Shown here piece after piece: positions 8,944 through 16,007 of a DNA stretch of 64,000 nt. Positions within the stretch are counted from its first letter, which is position 1; the number at the start of each line of letters is the position of its first letter. This DNA is from Paenibacillus dauci. Its GTDB lineage: Bacteria > Bacillota > Bacilli > Paenibacillales > Paenibacillaceae. A program made the translations under genes and the position numbers. Location: NCBI RefSeq assembly GCF_000971985.1, contig NZ_LAQQ01000001.1:372001-436000 (forward strand). Direction: 5' to 3'. Below the pieces are notes generated by a model that saw only the letters and a list, made by a program, of their open reading frames with translations, made no database searches and was not told where the DNA came from.

Positions 8944-9738
8944 TTATCCTTGGTAATCCGCAGTTACTGCGGTTCGCTGCTGGGGTCCTTTGCCAAACAG
9001 AAGCCACCCATAATAGAGTAGTCCCGCCAGGCAGGCGAGCTGAATATTATTCAGTCCAAGGTAAGGATGCAGCGTCGGCTTGATAAATTCAATACCAAAT
9101 CGGAACAGCAAATATCCTGCCATGAACCACTGGAACATCCTCCCGGATATGTAAGTACCGGAGGCTCCTGCAATCTGTCCACGGCTCTGACGGTACAGCG
9201 GAATCAGCAGCACTGCCAGCAGGATCAAAAAAGCAATCTCGTACAACTGTGTCGGATGACGCATAATGCCATCGCCAAAATTCACACCGGTGATCCAGGT
9301 GGTTGCGATCCCGTATGTATGATCGTCCAGTCCAGTCAGAAAACAGCCGATTCGTCCTATCGCTATCCCGAGGATCAGCGGATAGACAAAGTCATCTCCG
9401 GTTGAGCTTTTCCATCCGACCATGCGTTTGGTCAATTCCACTCCGATCAGACCACCAAGCAGGCCGCCGACAATCGTCTTCCCTCCCCAGAGAAAATGTC
9501 CCTGACTCAGCTGCTCCCAGGTAGCCACAGGATTCTCAAACCAGAACAGCAGCTTGGCTCCTAGTGCTGCTCCCAGGATCGTTCCAGCCAGAATCTGCAG
9601 ACTCACCAGCTTGCTCATCTGGCTTGGACGACGTGTCCACAGATATACACGAAATCCGATAAAATAGGATAGTGTCTCGAACAGCACATGGGGATGAATC
9701 CGCCATGAACCAATATGTAAATAAAACGGAAACTCCAT
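8944..9738 (-). CDS. divergent prolipoprotein diacylglyceryl transferase (Lgt) paralogue
   Basis: 264 residues, about seven membrane segments, with the Lgt fold's order of motifs: IHPHVLFETL near the N-terminus, GGLLGG near residue 91, GRIGCFLTGLDDHTYG (129-143) and RHPTQLYE (160-167). In classical Lgt the signature is GRxGNFxNxE; here the catalytically important asparagine is Cys132 and the following residues also differ, so it is probably not the housekeeping enzyme. It may transfer or bind a glycerolipid of another kind. It lies 22 bases after the zinc-finger gene and 81 bases before the radical SAM gene on the same strand. GGGGG-type ribosome site (AAGGGGGAG) precedes the ATG. Confidence 0.82.
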   Translation of the reverse strand: MEFPFYLHIGSWRIHPHVLFETLSYFIGFRVYLWTRRPSQMSKLVSLQILAGTILGAALGAKLLFWFENPVATWEQLSQGHFLWGGKTIVGGLLGGLIGVELTKRMVGWKSSTGDDFVYPLILGIAIGRIGCFLTGLDDHTYGIATTWITGVNFGDGIMRHPTQLYEIAFLILLAVLLIPLYRQSRGQIAGASGTYISGRMFQWFMAGYLLFRFGIEFIKPTLHPYLGLNNIQLACLAGLLYYGWLLFGKGPQQRTAVTADYQG

Positions 9739-9760
9739 GACGCTCCCCCTTCTTTTTTGT

Positions 9761-10048
9761 CTACACGCCCATCAGCATGGCTCCGCATATTGCTGCAAGT
9801 AGCAGCACCAGACCACCTATCGCTGCCAGCAGCGGTACTATTACTTGTAAGAACCAGTTAAACTTGGGCCGTTCCCGATCAGGATTCGGGGGCTGAAAAC
9901 GCGGAATGATAGGTATATCCGCATCACAATTGACCCGGCAAGCATCCAATTCGGGACTGTAACACTCTTCGCACAGTGCCTTGCTGCAGCGGGAGCACTG
10001 GTGAACTGCGATTCGATCTTTATGATTTTTACAATAAAAATTTGCCAT
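9761..10048 (-). CDS. B-box-like zinc-finger protein with C-terminal membrane anchor
   Basis: 95 residues from the ATG at 10048, chosen because GGAGGTGG lies 4-5 bases ahead; an upstream in-frame ATG lacks this. The N-terminal half carries CKNHKDRIAVHQCSRCSKAL and then CEECY and a later CRVNC, a Cys/His pattern like a B-box zinc finger. The C-terminal third is one hydrophobic membrane segment (about residues 67-92). Proteins of this layout are common but uncharacterised in Bacillota. As the first gene of the set with the Lgt paralogue and the radical SAM enzyme it may act as a membrane scaffold or sensor for them. Confidence 0.8.
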   Translation of the reverse strand: MANFYCKNHKDRIAVHQCSRCSKALCEECYSPELDACRVNCDADIPIIPRFQPPNPDRERPKFNWFLQVIVPLLAAIGGLVLLLAAICGAMLMGV

Positions 10049-10468
10049 CTTACCACCTCCATCGGCATTTGTTTCCATTGTATACGCTCTCTATTATTTC
10101 GACCAGCTTTCATTGCGAACAATATATCAGACTATCGAGTAGATTGCGTCTTTTTATTCAGTCCATTCTAAAAAATGCCGAACATTGTATCTCCGTTCCG
10201 GCATCTCATCTAATTATGTAAAAGAGTAAACATCCTGGTGGGATTAGCTCGAAGACAAACCCATCAATAGTATAGTAGAGAATAGAGTCGCAGGATCTTC
10301 ATTATAATTAACTATTGTTAACAGCAATTAAAAAGCAAAAAAAGCACTCCTGGCTCCGATCCGCTTATCTGTAAAGAAGATACGGACGAAAAGTCAGAAG
10401 TGCATAGATAAATAGTTTATACTGCTATCTGTTTGTAATTAATCAACTATATAATGAAAATGAACGAA
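10049..10468. other. intergenic region between two minus-strand units
   Basis: About 420 bases without a gene. The right half holds the terminator of the P450 gene; the left half must hold the promoter of the zinc-finger/Lgt/radical SAM set. I see no clear regulator site in it. Confidence 0.6.
10337..10403 (-). terminator. terminator of the CYP102 gene
   Basis: On the minus strand GCACTTCTG pairs with CAGGAGTGC around an inner stem (GTCCG/CGGATC-like) and is followed by a run of seven Ts. Confidence 0.7.
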
Positions 10469-13400
10469 TTAGATACCTGTCCAGACGTCTTTCACGTAAC
10501 GTCCATTCTGCTGCAGTTGACCGAGCCACTCTTCAGCTTCGTCAGCACTCACCTGATGCACCTGACAGTACATTTCCTGAAGTGCCTGTTCTACATCCGG
10601 TGCCATCTTGTTGCCATCTCCGCAAATATACAGCTTGGCTCCCTGATCAAGCAGATGGATCAGTTCCTCTGCATGTTCACGCATCGTATCCTGTACATAC
10701 TGCTTGTGATCCGGATGCTGGCGAGAAAAGGCAGTATACAGCTTCACTATGCCTTCATCCGCATAACGCTCCAGCTCATCCTTGTACAAATAATCCTTAT
10801 CCGGTGTACGGCAACCAAAATATAGTCTGGCTTCCCCTAGCTCGGTTCCCTGTTCTTGCAGATGGTGACGCAGCTGCAAGAATCCACGGAAAGGTGCTAC
10901 ACCGGTACCAGGCCCTACCATAACGATCGGTGTCTGCGGATCTTCCGGCAAATCAAATCCCGAACGCGGCGAACGGATAAACATAAGTACGGTATCACCC
11001 TTTTGGAGTTCGGACAAATAGCTGGTTGCAATACCATAGAACTCTCCTTTTCCGCTGCGTGCAGGTCCGGCTACTACGCTCACTGTAATGCTGGCACGAT
11101 CCGGCTGCATAGCAGGTGAACTGGAGATCGAATAATAACGCGGCTTCAGCGCAGGCAGCAGTCCCAGAAATTGCTCAAAAGGCATCTCGCAGGACATATA
11201 ATCTTCCATTAGATCCAGCAGGGTAATCCGCTTCTGTAAAATTTCACGATGATAAGTCTCGTTTTCCAGCAGCGCCTCCAGTTCCTTGCGATGCGGCGGA
11301 CACTGGTTATTGTCTGCCATCGCCCGAATCTGAGCACGGGTAGCTACATCCTGCAGTTCTACGCTCAGGGTCAATAATTCCATAATCGATACCGGACGAT
11401 CCAGCGGTAGATAAGCGGCGCTGCTACCTTTACCGGTAATCTGGATACGTTCGCCCCCATCCATACGGAACCGGCGCAATACGCGTTGTACCAATGATTG
11501 AGGATTACGTGGAATAATGCCCATATGATCCCCTTCATGGTAGCTCTCGCCCTGCGGCAGGGCAATCTCCAGATGCAGTGTACTGCGTCCACTATCCGGC
11601 TTCTGTAGTTCGTAAGCTTCCAGAATCTCGCATTCCAGTGCATTATAGCTACGTACCAGTGGACTTCCGACCGGTGAATTGACAAATTCTATCTGGATAG
11701 CATTTTCCTTTTTGAGCTCTTGTTCATTGATTTCTACATGGAACACTTTGAACAGCTCGGGCCACAGCTCGCTTCTCCATTCATCGAGCTGCATCTCAAA
11801 GTCCCCGCTCGCATCTCCTTCGCCACGTCGGAAAATACGTTCGGCTCCCTTCTGCTCCAGCAGCTCATCGATCAGCTTGGGAATTCGCTGGTACGTACTG
11901 GCCCAGTTATGATCTCCACAGCCAAATACAACATACTTTATACCTTGGCAGCTATTATCATCGGCATTTTGCAACCAGTTAACGAATTTCTCGGCATTGC
12001 TGGTCGGCTGTCCATTATACGAAGAAGCTACGATCATGAGCACGCCTTCTTGTGGCAGGTTACCTGCATAATCATCGAGCGGCGCAGCCGTTGTCTCAAA
12101 TCCGTACGTTTTCCCTCCTTCTTCCAGTTCTCTTGCAACTGCTTCTGCTGTACCCAGATTCGAACCATAAAGAGCGAGCAGCGGTGTATCATGCTTCTGG
12201 ACTGCCTCCGAAACTTCTGGTTCTTGTTGCTGTTTACTGCCTTCAGTGCCCGGAATAGCGACAGCAACACGAGCTGTACGTGGATGCACCTTGATACGGA
12301 ATCCGTCGGGCTTCAGTGTCAGCGTCTCCCGGATTTTCAGTTGATACTGCTCGGAATCCTCAAACTCAAAATGCTTCACCAGCATACCGAGTACCAGTGT
12401 AGCCTCATACATGGCAAATTGCTGTCCAATACAGGCACGCATCCCATGTCCGAATGGTTTGTATGCATGCTCGGGAATCTGTGATTCATCTTCAAACCGC
12501 TCCGGTTCAAAAGCTTCAGCATTTTCTCCCCAAATCTCTTTGTTCCGGTGTAGTGATGGAGTAATGATATTGACGCTCTGACCTTTTTTTAGTGGATATT
12601 GGTCTGCCAGCATTGTATCTTCCTTGGCCATTCGGGAAAAAGCAGGAGCTGTCGGCCACAGCCGCAGTGCTTCTCTCAGAATCATACGGATATACTTGAG
12701 ATCACGTACCTGCTTGTAGCCCGGCACCGGATCAGCCAGAACACGATCCACTTCAGCGCGGGCCTTTTCTAGCTTATCGGGGTTATTAATTAAGAAATAC
12801 AGTGCAAATGACAGGAGTCCGCTTGTTGTCTCATGACCGGCAATTAGGAAAGTAATCATCTGGTAGCGAATATTCTCATCCGGTAATTGATCACCGGTCT
12901 CAGGATCAATTCCGTTTAACATTCGGCTGAGCAGATCATTTTCTCCATGATCGCCGTTTTCTTTGCGCTGCTGGATTAGCCCATCAGCCACTTCAAACAT
13001 ATAATCTATATTTTTCTGGAATTCGCGCTTTTTGTGTAACGCCAGTTTGTTCTGAATTTCCAGTCGATGACCCTGATTCATTGCCTCATCCAGTGCCTCG
13101 ACCATACTTTCTACAAAAGGATGGGGTTCCTGGCTGTAAAAGCTGTTGAAGCGATAATTGAATGCACATAAGCCGATTGTATCCAGAGTGAGACGAGTCA
13201 TATCGTCAGGAACTTCAACCATTTCATCCCGATTCAACCGAGACCATTTCTGCACGAGTTGTACAGCGATATCGACCATCTTGTCATGATAGTCCTGCAT
13301 GGCGCGCTGACTGAAGCTTGGCATCAGAAGACGATGGGCTTTGCCCCAGTTTGGTTCATTTGTCCAGCTGGTGAACAGACCATCCCCGGCAAAGGGACGT

Positions 13401-13630
13401 ACACGCTGCAGTGGACTCCATACATTTTTATCAAATTTGGACTCATCCGATAGCTCTTTAACCAGATCGGGATCGGAGGTATAAATCTCTTCGCGGTCAG
13501 GGAATCCCAGACGAATCAGCGAACCATGTTCCTCAAGCAGACTCATTACACTTTCCACCGGATGCTCCGCATCAATGAGCGGTAGATTACCGAGTGGACC
13601 GAACGTTTTGGGCTGTGGAATTGTAGACAT
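10469..13630 (-). CDS. cyp102A: self-sufficient cytochrome P450/NADPH-P450 reductase fusion, CYP102A type
   Basis: 1053 residues from the ATG at 13630 (GAGGAG site nearby). It hydroxylates medium- and long-chain fatty acids near the methyl end using NADPH and oxygen, in one soluble polypeptide. P450 domain: I-helix AGHETTS (264-270), ExxR in ILREALR (about 317-323), heme-binding [10 protein letters not shown] with Cys400. Residues equivalent to BM3 Arg47 and Tyr51 (Arg46, Tyr50) and Phe87 (Phe86 in GLFTSW) are kept, so a fatty-acid-type pocket is expected. Reductase: FMN domain from about 484 ([13 protein letters not shown]), FAD domain [14 protein letters not shown] motifs [12 protein letters not shown] and [10 protein letters not shown], ending YVKDVWTGI. 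It follows a TetR repressor gene, the same pairing as bm3R1/CYP102A1 and fatR/CYP102A3. Confidence 0.96.
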   Translation of the reverse strand: MSTIPQPKTFGPLGNLPLIDAEHPVESVMSLLEEHGSLIRLGFPDREEIYTSDPDLVKELSDESKFDKNVWSPLQRVRPFAGDGLFTSWTNEPNWGKAHRLLMPSFSQRAMQDYHDKMVDIAVQLVQKWSRLNRDEMVEVPDDMTRLTLDTIGLCAFNYRFNSFYSQEPHPFVESMVEALDEAMNQGHRLEIQNKLALHKKREFQKNIDYMFEVADGLIQQRKENGDHGENDLLSRMLNGIDPETGDQLPDENIRYQMITFLIAGHETTSGLLSFALYFLINNPDKLEKARAEVDRVLADPVPGYKQVRDLKYIRMILREALRLWPTAPAFSRMAKEDTMLADQYPLKKGQSVNIITPSLHRNKEIWGENAEAFEPERFEDESQIPEHAYKPFGHGMRACIGQQFAMYEATLVLGMLVKHFEFEDSEQYQLKIRETLTLKPDGFRIKVHPRTARVAVAIPGTEGSKQQQEPEVSEAVQKHDTPLLALYGSNLGTAEAVARELEEGGKTYGFETTAAPLDDYAGNLPQEGVLMIVASSYNGQPTSNAEKFVNWLQNADDNSCQGIKYVVFGCGDHNWASTYQRIPKLIDELLEQKGAERIFRRGEGDASGDFEMQLDEWRSELWPELFKVFHVEINEQELKKENAIQIEFVNSPVGSPLVRSYNALECEILEAYELQKPDSGRSTLHLEIALPQGESYHEGDHMGIIPRNPQSLVQRVLRRFRMDGGERIQITGKGSSAAYLPLDRPVSIMELLTLSVELQDVATRAQIRAMADNNQCPPHRKELEALLENETYHREILQKRITLLDLMEDYMSCEMPFEQFLGLLPALKPRYYSISSSPAMQPDRASITVSVVAGPARSGKGEFYGIATSYLSELQKGDTVLMFIRSPRSGFDLPEDPQTPIVMVGPGTGVAPFRGFLQLRHHLQEQGTELGEARLYFGCRTPDKDYLYKDELERYADEGIVKLYTAFSRQHPDHKQYVQDTMREHAEELIHLLDQGAKLYICGDGNKMAPDVEQALQEMYCQVHQVSADEAEEWLGQLQQNGRYVKDVWTGI

Positions 13631-13670
13631 TATTAATCTCCTCCTGTCTGAATATGAAGCAATTATGATG

Positions 13671-13690
13671 CGGAATGAATATTCATTCCG
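13671..13690. promoter_or_regulatory. FatR/Bm3R1-type operator
   Basis: CGGAATGAATATTCATTCCG is a perfect 20-base palindrome 41 bases before the P450 start. It differs only in the central two bases from the operator of B. megaterium Bm3R1 as I recall it (CGGAATGAACGTTCATTCCG). It sits between the repressor gene and the P450 gene, which implies that the P450 has a repressible promoter of its own. Confidence 0.85.
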
Positions 13691-13743
13691 TTTAAGATAA
13701 AATTTGATATGACGATAATGATTTATCAAATGGAGTTGCTATT

Positions 13744-14322
13744 TCAAATATGGACAGCGATCAGATCCCAGCAGCACTGATCTACCTGACGGAGCAAAAC
13801 GTCTTCATCTGTCATCGTGATAGAAGTCATTCTCTGTTTGTACATTCCAAGAAATGCACCAAACACCATCAGAATTAGCGTATGAGCAGGTATATCTTTG
13901 ATCATCCCCTGTTGCTGTCCACTCAGGATAAATCGATCCAGTAAGTCGAACAGCTTCCGATAAATTTTCAGACTCTGTTCATCTAATAATCTGAAATAAT
14001 AATGCGTATCAATAAAGTGCAACGCATTCAGATCCGTTTCGGCAAATCGGGACAGTCTGCTCATAATATGATGGAACTGTGCTCTCGAATCACTGCTTCC
14101 CGGAAAGTCTTGTTCAAATGCCTGATGCAGTTTTGCCAGCCGATCCTGGAATAATGCATTAACCAACGCTTCTTTGCTGGCGAAATATCGGTAAATGGTA
14201 CCTGCGCCTACATTTGCCCGCTGGGCAATCTCGGGTACGGTTGTCCCGTCAAAACCTCTTTCGGCGAATAGCGCGAGTGATGCTTCAACAATCTGTGTCC
14301 TTTTATCCAGCGTTTTGTTCAT
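13744..14322 (-). CDS. TetR-family repressor of the P450, FatR/Bm3R1-like
   Basis: 192 residues from the ATG at 14322, where AGAGGTGA gives good spacing; an in-frame upstream start has none. The N-terminal helix-turn-helix reads TTVPEIAQRANVGAGTIYRYF (split: TTVPEIAQRANVG, AGTIYRYF), typical of TetR proteins of the fatty-acid-responsive group. The C-terminal ligand domain includes HFIDTHYYFRLLDEQS and FGAFLGMYKQ. Known relatives release DNA on binding fatty acids or acyl-CoA, so the P450 would be induced by its substrates. It lies 113 bases upstream of the P450 on the same strand, with the 20-base operator between them. Confidence 0.88.
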   Translation of the reverse strand: MNKTLDKRTQIVEASLALFAERGFDGTTVPEIAQRANVGAGTIYRYFASKEALVNALFQDRLAKLHQAFEQDFPGSSDSRAQFHHIMSRLSRFAETDLNALHFIDTHYYFRLLDEQSLKIYRKLFDLLDRFILSGQQQGMIKDIPAHTLILMVFGAFLGMYKQRMTSITMTDEDVLLRQVDQCCWDLIAVHI

Positions 14323-14442
14323 GCATTCACCTCTTTGAATCGGTTTGAAATAACATTCTGTTGGTATCATTAAAAGTTGGACTTTGTGTCTTATAACCTT
14401 CTATAGAAGTACCTAAACGTACTATTGCAAATTCCAGACAAC

Positions 14443-14509
14443 AAAAAAAGCATCCCTGTATCTGTATGCATTGCACCTTGCGGTGTATGCGTACGGTTTT
14501 CAGGGATGC
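14443..14509 (-). terminator. intrinsic terminator after the ynzC-like gene
   Basis: GCATCCCTG at 14450-14458 pairs with CAGGGATGC at 14501-14509, with an inner stem GCATTGCACC/GGTGTATGC. On the minus strand seven Ts follow. Confidence 0.85.
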
Positions 14510-14565
14510 CTGGAATGAAAATGACCATGATCAGTTAGCGGATGAGCTAAATGAGAAGTCATATT

Positions 14566-14799
14566 TTAATCAATGATAAATCCTTTTTCTTTTTCGGCGC
14601 GAAGTTTTTCAGGAGTAACATCATTACCCATAGCATCGACAACAGTCAATTGGGAAAATGTGCTAAGTACCTGTCCACGAATCTCACGCAGATACTCCTG
14701 ACGCAGTACACGCTGTTCTTCTTTTTCTACATCGTTCAGACCGTGTTCACGCTGTTTTTGTGCCAGTTCATTAATACGATTTAAGCTTTGGATCATCAT
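14566..14799 (-). CDS. ynzC: DUF896 family protein, YnzC-like
   Basis: 77 residues from the first ATG after GGAGGT (14799; the next ATG at 14796 is equally possible). The sequence RINELAQKQREHGLNDVEKE is the two-helix N-terminal motif of DUF896, followed by QRVLRQEYLREIRGQV and a disordered tail ending KGFIID. The length equals that of B. subtilis YnzC. The family is small, cytoplasmic and forms helical hairpins; YnzC is under SOS/LexA control in B. subtilis with yneAB, but I see no LexA box here. Its role is unknown. Confidence 0.9.
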   Translation of the reverse strand: MMIQSLNRINELAQKQREHGLNDVEKEEQRVLRQEYLREIRGQVLSTFSQLTVVDAMGNDVTPEKLRAEKEKGFIID

Positions 14800-15014
14800 A
14801 ATACCTCCGTTGTTATGGCAGCTTTTTGCTGCATTATTTTGGTTTGTGCGATTCAATTACTTGCATGGATAATATAGAAGCTTTTTAATTAGTCTTAAAT
14901 TGTATATCTCATATTTAAGATATTTTTAGTATAACACATATTCTTATAAATGCAACCCCCTTTACTTATCGTGTTTTTTCCTTATGATATGCGGAATTAT
15001 AAATGTCACTTTGG

Positions 15015-15410
15015 CTATTTATTCGTTTGTCCGTTTCTTTTATGGAAAGCATACCATCCTGCTATACAAGTTACGATCAGCTGAATAGTCAGAGCTCCCC
15101 ACGATAATACAGCAGATAGTTGATACTTCTCACTTATATAGAATATAGCGATACTGATCATCATCACCGCTATACCGGTGAGCATCCATTTTTGATTCAT
15201 TCCCAATCTACGCTTTACACTGGTTGAAGCTGGAGATAATGCTTGATTGGACTCCTTCTTCTCCTGTCTGTAATAGACAATCAGATGAAGCGCTAATAGA
15301 CTGATCGCAAGCCCCTGCCAAAGCAAATAAATGTCACCTGTACTGCGGTAGAGTCGAAATGACATAACTAAAATACAAAATCCAAGTGCATAATCGATCC
15401 ATTTCCCCAT
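15015..15410 (-). CDS. hypothetical membrane protein, four transmembrane segments
   Basis: 131 residues from the ATG at 15410 (AAGGAG eight bases ahead). Hydrophobic stretches lie at about 6-20, 28-46, 75-92 and 100-120, separated by a charged linker with RQEKKESNQALSP. I do not recognise a family. It stands alone, between the ynzC-like gene and the divergent persulfide-type operon. AT-rich flanks and no clear terminator. Confidence 0.65.
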   Translation of the reverse strand: MGKWIDYALGFCILVMSFRLYRSTGDIYLLWQGLAISLLALHLIVYYRQEKKESNQALSPASTSVKRRLGMNQKWMLTGIAVMMISIAIFYISEKYQLSAVLSWGALTIQLIVTCIAGWYAFHKRNGQTNK

Positions 15411-15599
15411 TTTGTATTCTCCTTTTTCCCTTAACATAAGTTGCTTCCTGTCAGCTATGTACGCGTGCTAATTCCTTGTTTTATACTTGTAGATTGCTTT
15501 TATCAAACACTCCTGTTTACAAATTCTGCATGTTTATCTATTCATATCAGAAATAGTGTATCCTTTTTCTGGAACAAAATAAATATTGACCATTAAATC

Positions 15600-15700
15600 A
15601 ATATAACGTAATATTACGATATAACGATTTTGATTATTATCATTCTCTACTTTTTAATTTAACATACTGTACGTTATCAAAATTAAATCAGGAGGCAACT
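15600..15700 (+). promoter_or_regulatory. promoter region of the arsR/CoA-disulfide reductase operon with inverted repeat
   Basis: CGTAATATTACG at 15607-15618 is a perfect 12-base palindrome without the central base of a Zur box. A partly related TACGTTAT lies at 15671-15678, nearer the start. AGGAGG precedes the ATG at 15704. The palindrome is a candidate site for the ArsR-type regulator encoded directly downstream. Confidence 0.45.
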
Positions 15701-15703
15701 ATA

Positions 15704-16006
15704 ATGAATTCTGCTTTTAATATACAGGATTGGAAAAAGTACGAGGAGCCTGCCGAAGTGCTCAAGGCACTCTCTCATCCCGTACGTCTCTGTATTGTAC
15801 GCGGCTTGCTGCGCAAAAAGAAATGCAATGTGTCCTATATGCAGGAATGTCTTGACCTACCACAGTCTACTGTATCGCAGCATCTGCAAAAGCTGCGCAG
15901 TGCAGGTATTGTCACAACAGAACGCAGCGGTCTGGAAGTAAATTATATTATCGCAGATGAGCGGGTTGAACAGCTGATTACTGTCTTTTTCGGAGAGGAA
16001 GAATAA
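15704..16006 (+). CDS. ArsR-family regulator, possible persulfide or redox sensor
   Basis: 100 residues, a single winged-helix domain: LKALSHPVRLCIVRGLL, recognition helix LPQSTVSQHLQKLRSAGIV, wing ERSGLEVNYII. Cysteines at 30, 41 and 49 are not in the ELCVCDL metal-binding arrangement. It ends one base before the start of a CoA-disulfide reductase with rhodanese, TusA and DsrE domains, so it probably senses sulfane sulfur or thiol stress by cysteine modification, as the ArsR-type SqrR/BigR proteins do. That ligand is inference from the neighbour; a thiol/oxidant response is an alternative. Confidence 0.85.
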   Translation: MNSAFNIQDWKKYEEPAEVLKALSHPVRLCIVRGLLRKKKCNVSYMQECLDLPQSTVSQHLQKLRSAGIVTTERSGLEVNYIIADERVEQLITVFFGEEE

Positions 16007-16007
16007 T

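Noticed and set aside
11720-12484. A 254-codon open frame on the plus strand
   Set aside because: It lies wholly antisense to the CYP102 reductase linker and FMN domain, has no ribosome site and an unlikely Cys/Ile-rich composition.
15607-15618. A third Zur box (CGTAATATTACG)
   Set aside because: It lacks the central base that keeps the Zur half-sites in register and the operon concerns sulfur, not zinc; kept only as an ArsR-type candidate.
15621-15655. Fur-like TGATTATTATCATTC before the arsR/CoA-disulfide reductase operon
   Set aside because: Too many departures from the 7-1-7 Fur consensus and no iron-related gene downstream.
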